This document shows, piece by piece, positions 16,544 through 24,760 of a DNA stretch of 64,000 nucleotides. Source of the DNA: Maritimibacter sp. (GTDB taxonomy: Bacteria; Pseudomonadota; Alphaproteobacteria; Rhodobacterales; Rhodobacteraceae); the NCBI GenBank assembly GCA_017792445.1, contig CP051232.1, positions 2,454,001 through 2,518,000 on the forward strand, in the 5' to 3' direction. The notes below the pieces were generated by a model. The model was not told where the DNA came from and made no database searches. It saw nothing but the letters and a program-made list of their open reading frames with translations. The position numbers were made by a program, and so were the translations under genes. Each line of letters opens with the position of its first letter. Within the stretch, counting starts at the first letter, position 1.

Positions 16544-17645
16544 CATGCGCACCCGTCTGGAACGGGACCTGACCGACCTGATGCTGATCCCGGGCCTGTC
16601 CGGCCACGAGGACCGCGTTCGCCGCGCCATCGCGAGCCGGCTTTCCAAGGTGGGGGTGAAGACCCGGTCCGACCGGTTGGGCAACCTTATTGCGACATTC
16701 GAGGGCGGTTTTGACGCGCCCACGGTGATGATCTTTACACATATGGATCAACTGGGGTTCATCGTCCGCAAGGTCGAGGATGACGGCATGATCCGGGTCG
16801 AGCGGCTTGGCGGAGTGCCGGAGCGGGCGCTGGCCTCGCAAGCCGTCATTCTGTGTACCGGCGCGGGCGACGTGCCCGGCATTATCTACAACAAGTCGCA
16901 CCACGCCACCCAGCCGGACGAGAAGTACACCGTCGCGAAAGCCCCGGACCTGCGGATCGACACCGGCCACGGGTCGAAGGCCGCGGTCGAGGCGGCGGGC
17001 ATCTGTATCGGCACCCCGGTCGTCTACCGCCCCAACGTCCTGCCCATGGCGGACGGGCGTATCGCCGGGACCTCGGTCGACGACCGCGCGGGATGCGCCG
17101 TGCTTCTGGAACTGGCCCGCGCGCTGGCGGACCGCGTAGGTGGGCCGACCGTGCATGTCGTCTTTACCACGCAGGAAGAGTTCAACCTGCGCGGCGCGCA
17201 GGTGGCGGGGCAGGCGCTGAAGCCCGACATCGCGATCCAGATCGACCTGATGCTTGCCACCGACACGCCCGAGATGGCGGACAGGGGTGAGATGACCCTT
17301 GGTGGCGGGCCGGGTATTTCGCTGTATTCCTTCCACGGGCGCGGCACGCTGAACGGAGTCATCCCGCACCCCTCGGCAGTGCGCCTGTTCGAAGATGCCG
17401 CCGCCGATGAAGGCCTACCCCTGCAACGCTCGGCGCAGGTCGGGGTTCTGACGGACCTGTCCTATATCCAACTTGTCGGCGAAGGCGTTGTTGCAATCGA
17501 TGTCGGTTTCCCGATGCGCTATTCGCATTCCAGTCTCGAAATGTGCGATCTGTCAGACCTTGAACAGCTTACACAGCTTCTGACCGCCGCCGTCGCGCGG
17601 ATTGGGCCGGACTTCCCGCTGCTGCGAGACGGAGAGCCCGAATGA
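16533..17645 (+). CDS. M42 family metallopeptidase (SgcX/FrvX type)
   Basis: A 370-aa M42 family dinuclear metalloenzyme; characterised members are dodecameric aminopeptidases, and SgcX and FrvX lie in sugar operons. All catalytic and metal positions are present: His70 and Asp72 (T-H-M-D), Asp183 (S-V-D-D-R-A-G), Glu215 and Glu216 (T-Q-E-E-F), Asp238 (Q-I-D-L-M) and His332 (Y-S-H-S-S). GGGAGG lies at 16521-16526. The stop overlaps the FGGY kinase start (ATGA). In this context it may hydrolyse a glycosyl-amide or amino-sugar conjugate rather than peptides, which is inference. Confidence 0.88.
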   Translation: MSSDMRTRLERDLTDLMLIPGLSGHEDRVRRAIASRLSKVGVKTRSDRLGNLIATFEGGFDAPTVMIFTHMDQLGFIVRKVEDDGMIRVERLGGVPERALASQAVILCTGAGDVPGIIYNKSHHATQPDEKYTVAKAPDLRIDTGHGSKAAVEAAGICIGTPVVYRPNVLPMADGRIAGTSVDDRAGCAVLLELARALADRVGGPTVHVVFTTQEEFNLRGAQVAGQALKPDIAIQIDLMLATDTPEMADRGEMTLGGGPGISLYSFHGRGTLNGVIPHPSAVRLFEDAAADEGLPLQRSAQVGVLTDLSYIQLVGEGVVAIDVGFPMRYSHSSLEMCDLSDLEQLTQLLTAAVARIGPDFPLLRDGEPE

Positions 17646-19129
17646 CCTATACCCTCGGCGTTGATATCGGCACCTTCGAATCCAAGGGCGTCCTTGTGGA
17701 CGGCGCCGGGTCCATCGTCGCTCAGGCCACCGCCCCGCACGAGATGATCGTGCCGCGTCCCGGATGGGCCGAACACCGGGCGGACGAGGACTGGTGGGGC
17801 GACTTCGTCTCGATCACCCGCGAGTTGCTTGCCGCCTCTGGCATCGACCCGTCCGACATCGCCTGCGTCGCCACCTCTGCCATCGGCCCCTGCATGCTGC
17901 CGGTCGACGAAGAAGGGCGGCCGCTGATGAACGGCGTGCTCTATGGCGTCGACACCCGCGCCAGCGCCGAGATCGAGGACCTGACCGACAGCATCGGCGC
18001 CAGGGTGATCCTCGATCGCTGCGGCAATGCCCTGACCTCGCAGTCGGTCGGTCCGAAGATCCTCTGGCTCGCCCGCAACCGGCCCGACATTTTCGCGAAG
18101 ACCGCGAAGGTGCTGAACTCTACCAGCTACCTGAACTTCCGGCTGACCGGCGACTACACCATCGACCATTACACCGCCGCCAATTTCAGCCCCCTTTACG
18201 ATGTGACCCGTTGCGACTGGACCGACGCGCTGGCGGATTTCCTGCCGCTCGACCGCCTGCCGCGCCTGCTGTGGTCGACCGAGATCGCGGGGCATGTGAC
18301 CGAGGCGGCTGCCGCTGAAACGGGCCTTGCTCCGGGCACGCCGGTCACCGCCGGCACCATCGACGCCGCAGCCGAGGCGGTCAGCGTCGGCGTCCGGGCG
18401 CCCGGTGACATGATGATGATGTACGGCTCTACCGTCTTCATTATCGAGGTTACCGCGGACCGCGTCACCGACCCGCGCCTGTGGTACGCGCCTTGGCTTT
18501 ACCCGGGCAGCCATGCCTCTATGGCGGGGCTTGCGACCTCGGGCACGCTGACGCACTGGTTCCGCGACCGCTTCGCGCGGGAACTGCCGCGGTCCGAGGC
18601 GTTTCCAGCCCTTGCCGCCGAAGCCGCCGAAAGCCCGCCGGGCGCGAACGGACTGCTGATGCTGCCCTATTTCTCGGGCGAGCGGACCCCGATCCACGAT
18701 CCGCAGGCCAAGGGCGCTTTCTTCGGCCTGAACCTGACCCACTCCCGCGGCGATATGTACCGCGCCCTGATCGAGGGCATCGCCCACGGCACCGCGCATG
18801 TGTTCGACACCTACCGCGAGGCCGGGGCCGCGCCGAGCCGCGTGCTGGCGGTGGGCGGCGGGGTGAAGAATGCCACGTGGCTTCAGGCGACCTCTGACAT
18901 CGGCGGTGTGCCGCAGGTGGTCTGCGACAAGACCGTGGGTGCGTCCTATGGCGACGCCTTCCTCGCGGCCTGCGCCGTGGGCCGCGCCGAACCGGGCGAC
19001 ATCGACCGGTGGAACCCCGTCGCCCGCGACATCGCGCCCGAGACGCATGACATCTACGCGCGTCACCATCCGCTGTTCCTGAGGCTCTACGAGCGGACGA
19101 AGGACATCGCGTCGGAGCTGGGCGAATGA
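17642..19129 (+). CDS. FGGY-family carbohydrate kinase
   Basis: A 495-aa FGGY kinase, the family of xylulokinase and glycerol kinase. The N-terminal phosphate-1 motif G-V-D-I-G-T-F-E-S-K-G appears at the start. G-V-L-Y-G-V-D-T-R-A follows near residue 100, with the central D-M-M-M-M-Y-G-S-T segment and the C-terminal adenosine motif A-V-G-G-G-V-K-N. It overlaps both neighbours by four bases (M42 upstream, SIS downstream), so translation is coupled. The substrate cannot be assigned; the neighbouring SIS isomerase suggests that a keto-sugar phosphate is an intermediate. Confidence 0.88.
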   Translation: MTYTLGVDIGTFESKGVLVDGAGSIVAQATAPHEMIVPRPGWAEHRADEDWWGDFVSITRELLAASGIDPSDIACVATSAIGPCMLPVDEEGRPLMNGVLYGVDTRASAEIEDLTDSIGARVILDRCGNALTSQSVGPKILWLARNRPDIFAKTAKVLNSTSYLNFRLTGDYTIDHYTAANFSPLYDVTRCDWTDALADFLPLDRLPRLLWSTEIAGHVTEAAAAETGLAPGTPVTAGTIDAAAEAVSVGVRAPGDMMMMYGSTVFIIEVTADRVTDPRLWYAPWLYPGSHASMAGLATSGTLTHWFRDRFARELPRSEAFPALAAEAAESPPGANGLLMLPYFSGERTPIHDPQAKGAFFGLNLTHSRGDMYRALIEGIAHGTAHVFDTYREAGAAPSRVLAVGGGVKNATWLQATSDIGGVPQVVCDKTVGASYGDAFLAACAVGRAEPGDIDRWNPVARDIAPETHDIYARHHPLFLRLYERTKDIASELGE

Positions 19130-19677
19130 ACGGCGCCGACACCGCACTGGCGGAACTCGGCGCCGCGCTGTCCGGCATTGACCCGATGCAGGTGGACGCC
19201 GCCTGCGCACGCATCGCGGCTGCCGGTCGCATCGTGGTCTATGGGTGCGGGCGCGAGGGGCTGATGATGCGCGGGCTCGCGATGCGCCTCGCGCATCTCG
19301 GGCTGGACGCGCATGTGCAGGGCGAGATGGCGACGCCGCCCGTGGGCTCCGGCGACCTGTTCTTCGCCTCCGCCGGGCCGGGCGAGCTGCCGACCGTCAC
19401 CGCGCTCATGCGGGTGGCGCGCGAGGCGGACGCCAAGGTTCTGCTGCTGACGGCAGAGCCCGCCACACCCTCGGCCGCGCTGGCCGACGCGGTGCTGGCG
19501 ATCCCGGCGCAGACCATGGCACGCGACACCGGGGCAGGGGCCAGCGCCGTCCTGCCGATGGGTTCGGTCTTCGAGGGCGCGATGTTCCTGCTGTTCGAAC
19601 TGATGGTGAACGATTTGCGCACCCGCCTTGGCGAAACGCCCGAGACCATGCGCGCCCGGCACACCAACCTGGAGTGA
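19126..19677 (+). CDS. SIS-domain phosphosugar isomerase (HxlB-like)
   Basis: A 183-aa single SIS-domain protein, the size of 6-phospho-3-hexuloisomerase. The sugar-phosphate-binding strand and turn read V-V-Y-G-C-G-R-E-G, followed by F-F-A-S-A-G-P-G-E-L-P-T, where most relatives have a Ser/Thr-rich S-x-S-G-x-T loop. The modified loop suggests an unusual substrate. The ATG lies within the FGGY stop overlap, and the next gene starts four bases after the stop. No HxlA-like aldolase accompanies it, so formaldehyde fixation is unlikely. Confidence 0.8.
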   Translation: MNGADTALAELGAALSGIDPMQVDAACARIAAAGRIVVYGCGREGLMMRGLAMRLAHLGLDAHVQGEMATPPVGSGDLFFASAGPGELPTVTALMRVAREADAKVLLLTAEPATPSAALADAVLAIPAQTMARDTGAGASAVLPMGSVFEGAMFLLFELMVNDLRTRLGETPETMRARHTNLE

Positions 19678-19681
19678 TCCG

Positions 19682-20419
19682 ATGCGCTACGAACTGATGC
19701 TGCCTCACCAGATCCGCGCCGTTATCGCTGCGAACACGCCGGTCATCCTGCCGCTCGGCGTGCTCGAATACCACGGCGAGCACATGGCCGTCGGGATGGA
19801 CACACTTGCCGTCACCCGCGTCTTCGACCGGCTGGAGCGGGAAATCGACCTCGTGATCCTGCCGCCCTTCACCTATGGCGCGGCCAGCCTCGCCGTCGCC
19901 GGGCCGGAAAGCGGCACCGTCCATGTGGATGCGGACCAGTTCAAGCCTTTCGCCGAGGCGCTGTTCACCGGCCTTCTGCGCACCGGCTTCCGTAACATCC
20001 ATGCCGTCGTGCACCACCAGACCGAGAACTTCGCCGCCGGGATGCCCACCGATCTCGCCTTCCGCTTCGCCGCGCGGCAGGCGCTGTTCCGCTTCCTCGA
20101 AGCCGAGCGCGGCGAGGGTTGGTGGGGCAAGGCCGAGATGGCGGACTATTACGCGCAGCACGACGCCGGATCGGACCCGTTCAACTGGATCTCGGTGCAC
20201 CCGCTGATGGATGAAAGCCTGACCGAACAGTACCCGTTCGACCATGCGGGCATCGGCGAGACCTCCTTGATGATGGCGCTCGCGCCGGAAGTGGTGGACG
20301 CCGCCCGGCTGGACGAGAACACCGCCTGGTACACCCAAAGCGCCCGCGACGCGTCGGCGGAGCTCGGCGAAAAGGGCGTCGGTCTGATCCTCGATCGTTG
20401 GCGCGCGCTCCTGGCGTAA
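19682..20419 (+). CDS. creatininase-family hydrolase with an altered metal site
   Basis: A 245-aa creatininase superfamily protein. The family includes creatinine amidohydrolase, riboflavin-pathway formamide hydrolases and, as I recall, the IolN ring-opening hydrolase of inositol breakdown. The first metal motif fits: Glu29, His31 and Asp40 (E-Y-H-G-E-H ... G-M-D). The second block, normally N-G-H-x-[EG]-N, reads H-H-Q-T-E-N. Aligned on E-N, the metal-binding His falls on Gln113, with His112 next to it. This may mark a subfamily with different chemistry. The ATG at 19682 follows GGAGTGA. It is the last gene of the cluster, followed by a repeat with terminator-like hairpins. Confidence 0.8.
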   Translation: MRYELMLPHQIRAVIAANTPVILPLGVLEYHGEHMAVGMDTLAVTRVFDRLEREIDLVILPPFTYGAASLAVAGPESGTVHVDADQFKPFAEALFTGLLRTGFRNIHAVVHHQTENFAAGMPTDLAFRFAARQALFRFLEAERGEGWWGKAEMADYYAQHDAGSDPFNWISVHPLMDESLTEQYPFDHAGIGETSLMMALAPEVVDAARLDENTAWYTQSARDASAELGEKGVGLILDRWRALLA

Positions 20420-20447
20420 GCCGCCGATCTTCGCTTCTTCTCTTTCC

Positions 20448-20541
20448 AAGTACCTCGGGGGAGTCGCGAAGCGACGGGGGCAGAGCCCCCTTGCTTTATG
20501 TCTGAGCGCACCTCCGGTGCGACGGGGGCGGATCCCCAACC
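20448..20541. repeat. two tandem units of a two-hairpin intergenic repeat
   Basis: Unit 1 (20448-20490) has a variable stem GTCGC/GCGAC, then a fixed GGGGGC-AGA-GCCCCC hairpin followed by TTGCTTT. Unit 2 (about 20505-20541) has the stem CGCACC-TCC-GGTGCG followed by ACGGGGGC and a GGAT-CCCC stem. A related unit is at 28249-28291. The second hairpin of unit 1 could terminate the creatininase transcript. The other function of the element is unknown. Confidence 0.65.
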
Positions 20542-20600
20542 CCCCATGAAACAAGCGGCCACGATTGACTCTTCCCCTTCAAGCCGCCAAGTGACCGCGC

Positions 20601-20978
20601 ATGTTGCACACCCTTTCCATGGTCGCCCTCGGAGGCGCGGTCGGCGCGTCGGGCCGATACCTGACCGGCCTCGCCGCGATCCGGCTCATCGGGCCGGGTT
20701 TCCCTTGGGGCACGCTGATCGTCAACGTCGTCGGGTCCTTCCTGATGGGCGTGATCGTCGTCGCGCTGGCAGAGTTCAGCGCCAACCGGTTCGCGCCGCT
20801 TCTGATGACCGGCCTTCTGGGCGGGTTCACCACCTTCTCGGCCTTCTCGCTGGACGCGGTGACGCTGTACGAGCGCGGCGCGCTGGGCACGGCGGCGCTT
20901 TACGTGATCGCCTCTGTGGTTCTGTCGCTGGGGGCGCTGTTCGCGGGTCTCGCCGTGGCGCGCGGGGTGGCGGCATGA
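20601..20978 (+). CDS. crcB: fluoride ion channel CrcB/Fluc
   Basis: A 125-aa inner-membrane protein with four hydrophobic segments that exports fluoride as a dual-topology dimer. Diagnostic motifs are G-A-S-G-R-Y near the N-terminus, N-V-V-G-S-F-L-M-G, and the central G-G-F-T-T-F-S-A-F-S that lines the pore. I found no fluoride riboswitch in the 180 bases upstream, which hold the two-hairpin repeat. The stop overlaps the start of the pseudouridine synthase gene by four bases. Confidence 0.92.
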   Translation: MLHTLSMVALGGAVGASGRYLTGLAAIRLIGPGFPWGTLIVNVVGSFLMGVIVVALAEFSANRFAPLLMTGLLGGFTTFSAFSLDAVTLYERGALGTAALYVIASVVLSLGALFAGLAVARGVAA

Positions 20979-22021
20979 GCGGCGTTCAGACCCTTACCGT
21001 CGGTCCCGACGAGGGCGAACAGCGGCTCGACCGCTGGTTCCGCCGCCAGTTCCCGCATGTCCCGCAGGGCCGCATCGAGAAGATGTGCCGCAAGGGCGAG
21101 ATCCGGGTCGACGGCGGGCGCGTGAAGACCTCGACCCGCGTCGGGCCGGGGATGCAGATCCGCGTCCCGCCGCTGCCCGAACCGGGAGAAGAGCCGACGC
21201 TGCCGGCACAGCCGAAGGTGTCGGACAAGGATGCCGAGATGATCCGGTCCTGCGTCCTCTGGCGCGACGACTACATCATCGCGATCAACAAGCCGCCGGG
21301 TCTGCCCACGCAGGGCGGCAGCAAGCAGACGCGCCATGTCGACGGACTGTCCGAGGCGCTGCGGTTCGGTTATGACGAAAAGCCCCGGCTGGTGCACCGG
21401 CTGGACAAGGACACCTCGGGCGTCCTGCTGCTGGCGCGCACCCATGCGGTTGCGCAGGGTCTGACCGCCGCGATCCGTCACAAGCTGACGCGCAAGATCT
21501 ACTGGGCGCTCGTCGCCGGTGTCCCGACGCCGTATCTGGGCGAGGTTCGCTATGGGCTTGTGAAGGCCGGCGGGCACGGCAAGGGCGGCGAGGGTGAGAA
21601 AATGCACGTTGTTCACCCGCGCGACATCGACAAGACGCCGGGCGCGAAACGGGCGGACACACTGTATGCCACGCTCTACCGCGTCGCCAGCCGTGCAAGC
21701 TGGGTCGCGCTCGAGCCGATCACCGGCCGGACCCACCAGCTTCGTGCCCACATGGCCGCGATCGGCCACCCGATCATCGGTGACGGCAAGTACGGCGGGT
21801 CGGGGCAGGAGAACCTTGGCGACGGCTGGGGCGCGCAACTCGGCGGCATTATCTCGAAGAAGCTTCACCTGCACGCGCGGTCGATGACCTTCGAGCACCC
21901 GGTGACGCGGAAGGCCGTCACGGTGACCGCGCCGCTGCCCGAGCACATGGCGCAAAGCTGGGAGACGCTCGGCTGGACCGAGGATCTTGCCGCCGACGAT
22001 CCGTTCGAGCAGGTGAAGTGA
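20975..22021 (+). CDS. RluC/RluD-type pseudouridine synthase
   Basis: A 348-aa RNA pseudouridine synthase that probably modifies 23S rRNA. It has an N-terminal S4 RNA-binding domain (about residues 15-75) and the catalytic motif H-R-L-D-K-D-T-S-G with the nucleophilic Asp. The conserved G-R-T-H-Q-L-R-A-H block comes later. ATG at 20975 overlaps the crcB stop (ATGA); the frame stays open far upstream, but only from here does it resemble the family. In Rhodobacterales this protein is usually called RluC. It is coupled to the HAD gene by a GTGA overlap. Confidence 0.88.
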   Translation: MSGVQTLTVGPDEGEQRLDRWFRRQFPHVPQGRIEKMCRKGEIRVDGGRVKTSTRVGPGMQIRVPPLPEPGEEPTLPAQPKVSDKDAEMIRSCVLWRDDYIIAINKPPGLPTQGGSKQTRHVDGLSEALRFGYDEKPRLVHRLDKDTSGVLLLARTHAVAQGLTAAIRHKLTRKIYWALVAGVPTPYLGEVRYGLVKAGGHGKGGEGEKMHVVHPRDIDKTPGAKRADTLYATLYRVASRASWVALEPITGRTHQLRAHMAAIGHPIIGDGKYGGSGQENLGDGWGAQLGGIISKKLHLHARSMTFEHPVTRKAVTVTAPLPEHMAQSWETLGWTEDLAADDPFEQVK

Positions 22022-22698
22022 ACGACCGGCTGAAACTGGTGATCTTCGACGTGGACGGGACTCTGGTCGAAGGAGAGCAGCACATCGTCACGGCGATGGC
22101 GCAGGCGTTCGCCGCGCACGGTTTGCCGCAGCCCGCGCCCGCCGATGTGCGCGCCGTGATTGGCCTGTCGGTCGAGATCGCCGTGTCGCGCCTGTCACCC
22201 GGTCTCGATGAGGGCACCTGCGCCGCCATAGGCCGCGCTTACCGCGAAGCCTACCGAGACATCCGCCTGTCGATGGGCGCCGCCGAGATGAGCCCGCTGT
22301 TTCCCGGCATCCGCGCCGTTCTCGACGGCCTTGCTGCCGACCCGTGGACCCTGCTTGCGATTGCCACCGGCAAGTCGCGGCGCGGGCTGGATGCGCTGAT
22401 CGAGGGGCACGGTCTGACCGGACTGTTCATCTCGACCCAGACCGCCGACGAACACCCGTCGAAACCGCATCCCGCGATGATCGCGGCTTGCCTTTCCGAT
22501 GCGGGGGCGGAAGCGGGCGATGCGGTGATGATCGGCGACACGAGCTATGACATGGAGATGGCCCGCGCCGCTGGCGTCCGGTCCCTCGGTGTGACCTGGG
22601 GCGCGCATGCCGCCGACCGGCTGGCGGCGGACGCCCTCGTACACCGGGTCGAGGACCTGCCCGGCGCTATCGGGGCCCTGCTTGGAGAACCCGCATGA
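22018..22698 (+). CDS. HAD-superfamily hydrolase (phosphoglycolate-phosphatase-like)
   Basis: A 226-aa HAD phosphatase of subfamily IA. Motif I is F-D-V-D-G-T-L-V with both catalytic aspartates, motif II lies in A-I-A-T-G-K-S, motif III is the K-P-H-P lysine, and motif IV is I-G-D-T-S-Y-D. The GTG start overlaps the stop of the pseudouridine synthase gene, and its own stop overlaps the ATP12 gene. The substrate is unspecified; the cap region fits small sugar or glycolate phosphates. Confidence 0.85.
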   Translation: MNDRLKLVIFDVDGTLVEGEQHIVTAMAQAFAAHGLPQPAPADVRAVIGLSVEIAVSRLSPGLDEGTCAAIGRAYREAYRDIRLSMGAAEMSPLFPGIRAVLDGLAADPWTLLAIATGKSRRGLDALIEGHGLTGLFISTQTADEHPSKPHPAMIAACLSDAGAEAGDAVMIGDTSYDMEMARAAGVRSLGVTWGAHAADRLAADALVHRVEDLPGAIGALLGEPA

Positions 22699-23414
22699 CG
22701 GAATGGAAAGCCCGCCGTTTCTGGAAACAGGTGACCGTCGAGCCGCGTGACGGCGGATACGGCGTGAAGCTGGACGACCGGCCCGTGAAGACCCCCGGCA
22801 AGTCCGATCTCGCGGTGCCCAGCCGTGCGCTGGCCGAAGAGATCGCCGCCGAGTGGGCCGCTCAGGGCGAGGTGATCGCGCCGCTGACCATGCCGTTCAC
22901 CCGTGCCGCCAACTCGGCCATCGAGAAGGTCACGCCCCAGCGCTTCGAGGTCGCCGAGATGTTGGCGGCCTACGGCGACAGCGACCTGACCTGCTATCGT
23001 GCCGGCGCACCCGAGGGTCTGGTGCAGCGGCAGGCCGAAGCGTGGGATCCGTTGATCGAATGGGCCGCCGAGACCTACGGGGCGCGGCTGATTCCCGTCG
23101 AAGGCGTGATGCACCAGCCCCAACCCGACGCCGCGCTTGCGGCTTTGTCGGCCGAGGTTCACCGCATGACCCCGTTCGAACTGACCGGCTTCCACGATCT
23201 CGTGTCCATATCGGGTTCGCTGCTGATCGGGCTGGCCGCGACTCGCGATCTGCTTGCGGTGGAAGAGCTGTGGAAAAGATCGCGTGTGGACGAGACTTGG
23301 CAGGAAGAACAGTGGGGTGTCGACGAGGAGGCAGCCGAACTTGCAGCGGCAAAGCGCACCGATTTTCTCAGGGCGCACAGGTTCTTTCACCTGTTGTCCG
23401 GCGAGTGCCATTAA
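22695..23414 (+). CDS. ATP12-family F1-ATPase assembly chaperone
   Basis: A 239-aa homologue of mitochondrial Atp12, which binds the F1 alpha subunit during ATP synthase assembly. The family is found in mitochondria and alphaproteobacteria, which supports the lineage call. Seen are the N-terminal R-R-F-W-K-x-V block, V-K-L-D-D-R-P-V-K-T-P, the E-W-x-A-Q segment and D-L-T-C-Y-R-A. It is the last gene of a four-gene overlapping run beginning with crcB. A GCCTGA/TCAGGC hairpin eight bases after the stop may end transcription. Confidence 0.9.
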   Translation: MTEWKARRFWKQVTVEPRDGGYGVKLDDRPVKTPGKSDLAVPSRALAEEIAAEWAAQGEVIAPLTMPFTRAANSAIEKVTPQRFEVAEMLAAYGDSDLTCYRAGAPEGLVQRQAEAWDPLIEWAAETYGARLIPVEGVMHQPQPDAALAALSAEVHRMTPFELTGFHDLVSISGSLLIGLAATRDLLAVEELWKRSRVDETWQEEQWGVDEEAAELAAAKRTDFLRAHRFFHLLSGECH

Positions 23415-23605
23415 AAACTGCGCCTGACGAAAAATCAGGCTGTTGACCCCTTTCTTTCGTCCACAGCAGCCTTGACCTTCCAGTCAATTCTCGACCACAC
23501 TCCCTCGCGTTGAGGGGGGTTCTCTGCCTTCACATGATCTCAATCCGGCCAAAGGGCCGGGAGAAACGCCCGACGGGAAGGGCGGTAACTCAGGAAGAGG
23601 TAAAC
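23415..23605 (+). promoter_or_regulatory. aapJ upstream region
   Basis: No gene fits here. A 6-bp stem with an A-rich loop (23422-23427/23435-23440) lies just after the ATP12 stop. TTGACC occurs at 23442-23447 and again at 23472-23477, but no convincing -10 follows either. CCGGCC/GGCCGG and CGCCC/GGGCG hairpins lie in what would be the aapJ leader. The aapJ ribosome-binding site GGAAGAGG is at 23593-23600. Confidence 0.4.
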
Positions 23606-24625
23606 ATGAAAAAATCCGTATTTCTTGGCGCACTAACCGTCGCCGGCATGGCTGCTGGCGTGGCCTCGGCCGCAACGGTTGACGACGTCAAGGCCCGCGG
23701 CACGCTGAACTGCGGCGTGGCGACCGGTGTGCCCGGTTTCGCTGCGCCCGACGCCAACGGGGAATGGCAGGGCTTCGACGTCGCCGTCTGCCGTGCCGTT
23801 GCTGCCGCCGTGCTGGGCGACCCGACTGCCGTTGAATTCGTTCCGACCACCGGCAAGACCCGTTTCACCGCGCTTGCGTCGGGTGAAATCGACATGCTGG
23901 CCCGGAACACCACCTGGACCTTCTCGCGCGACGTGGACCTCAAGTTCACCTTCGTCGGCGTGAACTACTACGACGGTCAGGGCTTCATGATTCCGAAAGA
24001 GCTGGGCGTGACCTCGGCCAAGGAACTTGATGGCGCCACCGTCTGCATCCAGACCGGCACCACCACCGAGCTCAACCTCGCGGACTTCTTCCGTGTGAAC
24101 AACATGAGCTACGAGCCGGTTCCGATCGAAACCAACGCCGAAGCCCAGCAGCAGTACCTTGCCGGTGCCTGCGACGTGTACACCACCGACGCTTCGGGCC
24201 TCGCCGCGACCCGCGCCACCTTCGAGACCCCGGCCGATCACGTGATTCTGCCGGAAATCATCTCGAAAGAGCCGCTGGGCCCGCTGGTGCGCCACGGTGA
24301 CGACGAGTGGGGCGACATCGTCCGCTGGACGCTGAACGCGCTGATCGCCGCCGAAGAATACGGCGTGACCTCGGCCAACCTGTCGGACATGGCTTCGGCC
24401 GCCACCGACAACCCCGAGATCAACCGTCTGCTCGGCACCGAGGGCAACCTTGGCGAGATGCTGGGCCTCGACGCCGACTGGGCGGTGAAGGCTCTGGGCG
24501 TCGCCGGCAACTACGGCGAGATCTTCGAGAAGAACATCGGTGAGTCCACCCCGATCGGTCTGGCCCGCGGCCTGAACGCTCAGTGGACCAACGGCGGCCT
24601 GCTCTACGCACCGCCGTTCCGGTAA
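23606..24625 (+). CDS. aapJ: general L-amino-acid ABC transporter, periplasmic binding protein
   Basis: A 339-aa solute-binding protein of the polar amino-acid ABC family, feeding the AapQMP complex with a broad range of L-amino acids. The N-terminus is a signal peptide (M-K-K then a hydrophobic core ending A-S-A). The mature part has the family 3 signature around G-F-D-V-A-V-C-R-A-V-A. ATG at 23606 is set by GGAAGAGG and the signal peptide. It is the first gene of aapJQMP. The hairpin 13 bases after the stop probably keeps binding-protein mRNA in excess over permease mRNA. Confidence 0.95.
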   Translation: MKKSVFLGALTVAGMAAGVASAATVDDVKARGTLNCGVATGVPGFAAPDANGEWQGFDVAVCRAVAAAVLGDPTAVEFVPTTGKTRFTALASGEIDMLARNTTWTFSRDVDLKFTFVGVNYYDGQGFMIPKELGVTSAKELDGATVCIQTGTTTELNLADFFRVNNMSYEPVPIETNAEAQQQYLAGACDVYTTDASGLAATRATFETPADHVILPEIISKEPLGPLVRHGDDEWGDIVRWTLNALIAAEEYGVTSANLSDMASAATDNPEINRLLGTEGNLGEMLGLDADWAVKALGVAGNYGEIFEKNIGESTPIGLARGLNAQWTNGGLLYAPPFR

Positions 24626-24637
24626 CACGGACACGGC

Positions 24638-24665
24638 GAAGGGCGCGGGTCAAACCGCGCCCTTC
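24638..24665 (+). terminator. intercistronic hairpin between aapJ and aapQ
   Basis: Perfect 11-bp stem (24638-24648/24655-24665) with the loop GTCAAA and no U-run. It most likely stabilises the aapJ message or causes partial termination, as is common after binding-protein genes. Confidence 0.75.
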
Positions 24666-24760
24666 TGCCATATAACAACAAGAATAAGCCGCACCCGCAG
24701 TTCCAGGAACGCCGATAACGGCGTCGGGAGGAGAGGCCGCGGGGCAAACAGGGGAATTTC

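Noticed and set aside
14598-17369. 923-codon minus-strand frame across the transaminase, BtpA and M42 genes
   Set aside because: It is a mirror of well-supported plus-strand genes and the product has no recognisable domain.
19126-19677. Ribulose monophosphate pathway (HxlB) assignment for the SIS protein
   Set aside because: No hexulose-phosphate synthase is present and the sugar-phosphate loop is altered, so only a general isomerase call is made.
20420-20600. Fluoride riboswitch ahead of crcB
   Set aside because: I looked for the conserved pseudoknot core and found only the two-hairpin repeat; crcB is also the first gene of a housekeeping run.
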